A program made the position numbers and the translations under genes. The notes beneath the pieces are model-generated. The model searched no databases. It was not told where the DNA came from and saw only the letters and a list, made by a program, of their open reading frames with translations. From the NCBI RefSeq assembly GCF_001428605.1, contig NZ_LMID01000013.1, positions 636,106 to 700,105 of the forward strand: a stretch of DNA of 64,000 nt, written 5' to 3'. This document shows positions 60,135 through 64,000 of this stretch, one piece after another (the first letter of the stretch is position 1; each line of letters begins with the position of its first letter). This DNA is from Sphingomonas sp. Root720. GTDB taxonomy: Bacteria; Pseudomonadota; Alphaproteobacteria; Sphingomonadales; Sphingomonadaceae.

Positions 60135-62699
60135 TCAGAAGCCGGGCTCCCTGGCGTCGAACGCCTTGGGAGCTGCCTCGCCGGCCAGGTTCGTCACGAA
60201 ATAATCCCAGCTGCGCCGCATCGCATAGGCCGGAAGCTGGTGTCCCGCCTCCGGCACGATCATCAGGTCGAAATCCTTGTTCTCGCGGGTCAGCGCGTCG
60301 GCCAGGCGCAGCGTCTGGGCCGGCGGGTTGTTGCAATCCATGTCGCCGTGGATGAGCAGCAGCTTGCCGCGCAGGTTCGCGGCATAGGTCAGGTTCGCCT
60401 GCCGGGCGTAGCGTGCGTGGTCCTCGGCACTTTCGAGCCGCCCCATATATTGCTCGCCCCAATACCAGCCATAGGTGCGCATATCGTGGTTGCCGGCCTG
60501 GGCGACGCCGACCTTGAAGAATTCGGGATGGGTCAGCATGCCGGCGGCGGCGGCGTAGCCCCCGGCGGAATGGCCGGTGATGCCCACCCGGTCGGTATCG
60601 ATCCAGCCATGACGCTGCGCCAGCTGGCGGACGGCGGCGATCTGGTCGGGCAGGCCGTTGTCGATGAGGTTTCCATGGTTGAAATCCTGCATCGGCTTGG
60701 ACCGCTGCGCGGTGCCGAGCGCGTTGAGCTTGATGATGATGAAGCCCAGTTCGGCCAGCGACTGGCCCATGCCCTCGCCATGCGTCACGCGCGGACGCGG
60801 CCGTTCGGCCAGTCCATAGCTGTCGCCGCCCTGGAAGCGCCAATAGCGGCCGACGCTGCCCGCGAAGGGTCCGGGATAGATGTTGACGATGATCGGATAG
60901 CGGCGGGTCGGATCGAAATGGCTCGGCCGGTACATCATGCCGTGGAGATCGGTCTTCCCGTCGCGCGCCTTGACGGTGAACTCCTCTGCCGGGTGCCAGC
61001 CGACGGCGCGCAGGGCGGCGGCGTCGCCGCGTGACAGCTCCATCAGGATCCGGCCGTCGGGCGCGCGAACCCGCGTCACCGGCAGCCGATCGGTCGATTC
61101 CTGCCGGTCGAGGAAATAGCTGCCGTCCGGGGCCCATTCGATGTCGTGGTCGCCGGGCTCGGGCGTCAGCGCGGTCATGCCACGGCCGTCGAAACCGACC
61201 CGGTAGAAATGGCGGTAATAGGGATTGCCCGCCGCGCGCCCCCAGGCGGTGAAGTAGAGAAGCTTGCGGGCATGATCGACGTGGATCAGTTCGGCGACCG
61301 AGTTTTCGCCGCCGTCGATCCGGTTCTTCAACCGGCCGTCCGCGCCATAGCGATAGAGATGGCCCCAGCCGTCGCGCTGCGAGAACCAGATCAGATCGTC
61401 CCCGCCGGGCGAGGCGGCGGCGATGGTGCGCCATCCGCCATTGCTCATCTCCACATAGGTCTTCGACTTTTCGGTGATCAGCCGGGTCGTCCGCCCGGTC
61501 GCGGCATCGACCGAAGACATCGTCACTTCATGCGGTGCCCGATCCGACGAGATCACGTCGAGATGCCGCGAATCCGCGAGCCATTGCGCCCCGCCCGGAC
61601 GCGATACCGCGCCGGTCGACGGCACGTCGATCTTCACCGCGCGGCGCGTCGCGACGTCGACCACGAACAGGTCGTAGCGCTGGATCGCCTTCGCGCTGGG
61701 CCAGGCATAGAAATAGCTGTGGTCGACCGGCTGGTCCGATGTCGAGGAGTAGAGCGGATAGGTGGCCATTCCCCGGAAGTCGTCGCGCCGCACGACCAGC
61801 TTCGAGGAGTCCGGCGACCAGATGATCGAGCCGCGCCGCGGCCGATAACGATCGGCGTCGAAGCCCGCGACCTCGAGGCCCATCTTCCAGAGCGGACCAT
61901 AGCTGTAGAGCGGCTCCCCGTCGGTGGTCAGCGCGATGGCGCCTTCGGGCGGCGGCACGGGCTTCGGATCGGCGACGGGATTGGGTCCGGGCGGCGCCGG
62001 CCAGTCGCATCCGGCGCGCTGGCCGGTGGGCTGGAACGCGGCCAGGTCCGGGCTGTCGTCGGCCAGCGGAAAGGCGTGATTGCCGTTGCGGTCCTCCTTC
62101 AGCGGACGGAAGGCGGTGTCGGCCGGCAGCGGCGCCGACGCCGGCCGGATATAGACATTGTGGTTCCACACGAACGCGTCCCACCGGCCGTCGGGGGAGC
62201 GCACCGCCCAGTCGGGGATCGCTTCGCCGGCATCGGGCCGTGCGGCGCGGCAGCGCAGCGAAGCGACGTCGCAGCCATAGTCGGTCGCGCCTATCCGCGC
62301 GGTCAGGGCGGCGTCGCCGGTCAGGCGCCAGGCGGGCAGTTCGTCGGCGTCCACCGCGCTGCCGGAAGCCGTCGACAGCGCCTTGGCCAGCGCCTGCACG
62401 GTGAACAGCGCGCGCTTCGTACCCGCGGCGGGATCGACCAGGAAAACGGTTCCCGGCGCTTCATGATCGGCGAAGGAGCGATAATAGAAGCGCCGCCCGT
62501 CGGCCAGCCAATGCGGGAAGATGGTGCCGCCGGTGCGGCGGTTGTCGAACAGGCGGATGCGATCCGCACGCCGGTAATCCTCCAGAGAGGCGGCCTGGGC
62601 GACGCCGGCGACGATCGATGCCCCGATCAGCGCGGCGGCCACCGCCCGCGTGGCGAGCCTCCGGTAGCCCTTCCGATCGATGCCGCGCCGTGTCGCCAT
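60135..62699 (-). CDS. Exported S9 family prolyl oligopeptidase (DPP IV-like)
   Basis: An 854-residue protein. The start at 62699 follows GGGGAGCGG and gives a signal peptide ending GVAQAAS (about residue 37). A beta-propeller (about 60-580) precedes the alpha/beta hydrolase domain with S711 in GHSAGGY, D788 in GDMDCNN and H820 in EAGHQLP. In relatives the residue after the catalytic D is often D, here C. It removes dipeptides or cleaves after proline in the periplasm. With the neighbouring S10 and M61 enzymes it suggests peptide feeding. Confidence 0.9.
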   Translation of the reverse strand: MATRRGIDRKGYRRLATRAVAAALIGASIVAGVAQAASLEDYRRADRIRLFDNRRTGGTIFPHWLADGRRFYYRSFADHEAPGTVFLVDPAAGTKRALFTVQALAKALSTASGSAVDADELPAWRLTGDAALTARIGATDYGCDVASLRCRAARPDAGEAIPDWAVRSPDGRWDAFVWNHNVYIRPASAPLPADTAFRPLKEDRNGNHAFPLADDSPDLAAFQPTGQRAGCDWPAPPGPNPVADPKPVPPPEGAIALTTDGEPLYSYGPLWKMGLEVAGFDADRYRPRRGSIIWSPDSSKLVVRRDDFRGMATYPLYSSTSDQPVDHSYFYAWPSAKAIQRYDLFVVDVATRRAVKIDVPSTGAVSRPGGAQWLADSRHLDVISSDRAPHEVTMSSVDAATGRTTRLITEKSKTYVEMSNGGWRTIAAASPGGDDLIWFSQRDGWGHLYRYGADGRLKNRIDGGENSVAELIHVDHARKLLYFTAWGRAAGNPYYRHFYRVGFDGRGMTALTPEPGDHDIEWAPDGSYFLDRQESTDRLPVTRVRAPDGRILMELSRGDAAALRAVGWHPAEEFTVKARDGKTDLHGMMYRPSHFDPTRRYPIIVNIYPGPFAGSVGRYWRFQGGDSYGLAERPRPRVTHGEGMGQSLAELGFIIIKLNALGTAQRSKPMQDFNHGNLIDNGLPDQIAAVRQLAQRHGWIDTDRVGITGHSAGGYAAAAGMLTHPEFFKVGVAQAGNHDMRTYGWYWGEQYMGRLESAEDHARYARQANLTYAANLRGKLLLIHGDMDCNNPPAQTLRLADALTRENKDFDLMIVPEAGHQLPAYAMRRSWDYFVTNLAGEAAPKAFDAREPGF

Positions 62700-62736
62700 A
62701 TCCGCTCCCCTTGCCATGAATCCCGGCCTTCGACCC

Positions 62737-63744
62737 TCAGGCCTGCTGCGCCCGCCGCTCCGCGTGGCGGCGCCACGCCAGGACGGCGACCGCCAGGTCG
62801 GACGCCGCGACGCCGACCGACTTGAACAGGGTGATTTCATCCGCGCCCGACCGACCGGTCAACCCCAGCGCAAGATCGGCGAGGTCCCCCCTGATCGATG
62901 CGGGCGTCGCCACCCCGTTGGCGATGGGGTCGATCAGGTCGCCGGCCTCGGCCAGCGCCCCGGTCCGATCGTCGACGAAGATGGTCGACCGCGCGATTCC
63001 GGCATCGTCGATCTCGCGCATGTCGGGACGATAGCCGCCGACCAGATCGACATGGGTGCCGGGCGACAGCCAGGCTCCCTCGATCAGCGGCGTCGTGGCG
63101 CGGGTGGCCGCGCTGACGATGTCCGCCTGGCGTATTGCGGCTTCGAGATCGCCATGTGCCTCGACGATGATGCCGCGATCCGGGTCGAGCCGGGCGCGCA
63201 GCCTGTCGGCGGCCGATCGGGCGGCCTCCGGCCGGCGCGCCCAGACCAGGATGCGGTCGATCGGCCGGACGGCCGCGTGCGCCGCGCCGAGGCTGGGGAT
63301 GATGTGCCCCGCCCCCACCAGCGTCAGCGTCCGGGCGTCGGGCCGCGCCAGCCGATCGGCCGCCGCGGCAGCGACCCCGGCCGTGCGCCGGGCGGTGAGC
63401 TCGCTGGCGTCCATCGTCGCCAGCGCCGCGCCGCTTTCCATGTCGTACAGCGTGAACAGCCCGGAAATCACGGGCAGCGCCGTACCGGCATTGGCGGGGA
63501 TGACGGTCAGTATCTTCACACCGCCATAGGGATCGCCCCATGTCGGCATGACGATCATCTCACGCCCGTCGGCTTGGCCGAAACGCTGCCGCAACGGCGT
63601 CGCGGGCCGCCCCCGATAGACGGCCAGCAGGCTTTCGACGACCGGTGCGCCGTCGAGCAGGCGCCCCAGCCGGGCCGCGTCCAGATGCGGAAGCGACCCG
63701 GCCTCGGAAAGGGGCGCGTCGGCCATTCGCACGAAAATGGTCAT
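62737..63744 (-). CDS. Ornithine cyclodeaminase / mu-crystallin family protein
   Basis: A 335-residue NAD(P)-binding protein. Dinucleotide motif LTLVGAGHIIPSLGAAHA near residue 141, the substrate-side MPTWGDPYGGVKILTV with the conserved lysine, and VGGYRPDMREID. Family members are ornithine cyclodeaminases, alanine dehydrogenases or ketimine reductases. It lies 37 bp before the S9 gene, on the same strand as the TonB receptor upstream, so amino-acid or imino-acid handling after peptide cleavage is plausible. ATG at 63744; a second ATG is six codons later. Confidence 0.85.
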   Translation of the reverse strand: MTIFVRMADAPLSEAGSLPHLDAARLGRLLDGAPVVESLLAVYRGRPATPLRQRFGQADGREMIVMPTWGDPYGGVKILTVIPANAGTALPVISGLFTLYDMESGAALATMDASELTARRTAGVAAAAADRLARPDARTLTLVGAGHIIPSLGAAHAAVRPIDRILVWARRPEAARSAADRLRARLDPDRGIIVEAHGDLEAAIRQADIVSAATRATTPLIEGAWLSPGTHVDLVGGYRPDMREIDDAGIARSTIFVDDRTGALAEAGDLIDPIANGVATPASIRGDLADLALGLTGRSGADEITLFKSVGVAASDLAVAVLAWRRHAERRAQQA

Positions 63745-63764
63745 GCCATGCCCGATCGCGCCCG

Positions 63765-64000
63765 TCAGTAGTTGACGTCGAAGGTCAGCTTGACCGTGCG
63801 GGGGCGAATGATGCCGAGCGCATCATAATAGGTGCCCAGGCCGCCGAACGCCTCGCCATAATAGCGCTCGAACGTATAGTCGTCGGTGACCCCGCGCTTG
63901 TCGAAGACATTGTCGACCGCCAGGGTGACGCGCATATTGTCCTGGCTGACGCCGGCCCGCAGCCCCACCGTCGAATAGCCGGGGATCGCGACGAACGGCG
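63765..64000 (-). CDS. TonB-dependent receptor, C-terminal part (truncated by window edge)
   Basis: The last 77 codons of a receptor barrel enter from base 64000. PGYSTVGLRAGVSQDNMRVT, LAVDNVFDKRGVTDDY and the ending VKLTFDVNY are the conserved last strands and the receptor C terminus. There is no start in the window. It lies 20 bp ahead of the ornithine-cyclodeaminase homologue and probably belongs to the same operon as the S9 peptidase. Confidence 0.88.
   Translation of the reverse strand, partial: PFVAIPGYSTVGLRAGVSQDNMRVTLAVDNVFDKRGVTDDYTFERYYGEAFGGLGTYYDALGIIRPRTVKLTFDVNY

Noticed and set aside
60135-62699. Lasso-peptide isopeptidase
   Set aside because: These are also S9 enzymes near TonB receptors, but they are shorter, and no lasso precursor, cyclase or protease gene is visible here. 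The length and propeller fit a DPP IV-type peptidase.

Overview
The window reads as a high-G+C chromosome segment of a sphingomonad (order Sphingomonadales, Alphaproteobacteria). The grounds are four TonB-dependent receptors, the many peptidase and amidohydrolase genes linked to them, small families typical of the group (a DUF6481-like protein, a YdcH-like protein, a DUF3309-like peptide), and strong G/C bias at third codon positions. No tRNA, rRNA, CRISPR array, prophage or replication origin is visible.

Layout. 1-14.8 kb is general housekeeping and stress content: the 5' end of a 5-oxoprolinase-type gene with an Lrp-type regulator, a receiver-Hpt protein, the carbon-starvation transporter cstA with its small partner, a cold-shock group, a GH13/GT4 carbohydrate pair, a DUF72 gene remnant, a small heat-shock protein with a structured leader and a divergent small-gene pair, a methyltransferase/hydrolase pair, and an iron-containing redox enzyme overlapping a dicarboxylate/amino-acid symporter. 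15-27.9 kb is a single-strand catabolic locus: a MalT-like LuxR regulator, a TonB receptor, an Asp/Glu/hydantoin racemase, a cupin, HyuA, HyuB, a medium-chain dehydrogenase and an amidohydrolase. This suggests uptake and opening of a cyclic amide or imide. A dispersed palindromic repeat supplies the stop codon of the racemase. 28-29.6 kb holds a DUF3309 peptide, a GDSL esterase and an acidic protein.

29.6-42.8 kb and 60.1-64 kb look like two parts of a peptide-utilisation region: M61, S10 (two), S9 and amidohydrolase enzymes that are mostly exported, two TonB receptors, an APC permease, a PLP aminotransferase, an ornithine-cyclodeaminase homologue and an Lrp regulator.

Between them, 43.7-59.8 kb is a separate catabolic island bordered by apparent IS3-family remnants. 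It encodes an SDR, a HpaH/FAH-type hydratase, an aldehyde dehydrogenase, an orphan NMT1-like binding protein, a TonB receptor, an exported alpha/beta hydrolase, an amidohydrolase-2 lactonase-like enzyme, an IclR regulator, an MFS permease, a metal-binding bicupin, a HpcH/HpaI aldolase and a BKACE (beta-keto acid cleavage) enzyme. The main discovery is a recurrent palindrome, TTCCG-N5-CGGAA, upstream of nearly every transcription unit of this island, including the IclR gene. It occurs as tandem pairs with identical 17-bp spacing at two promoters. This points to one self-contained regulon for a catabolic pathway whose substrate I cannot name.
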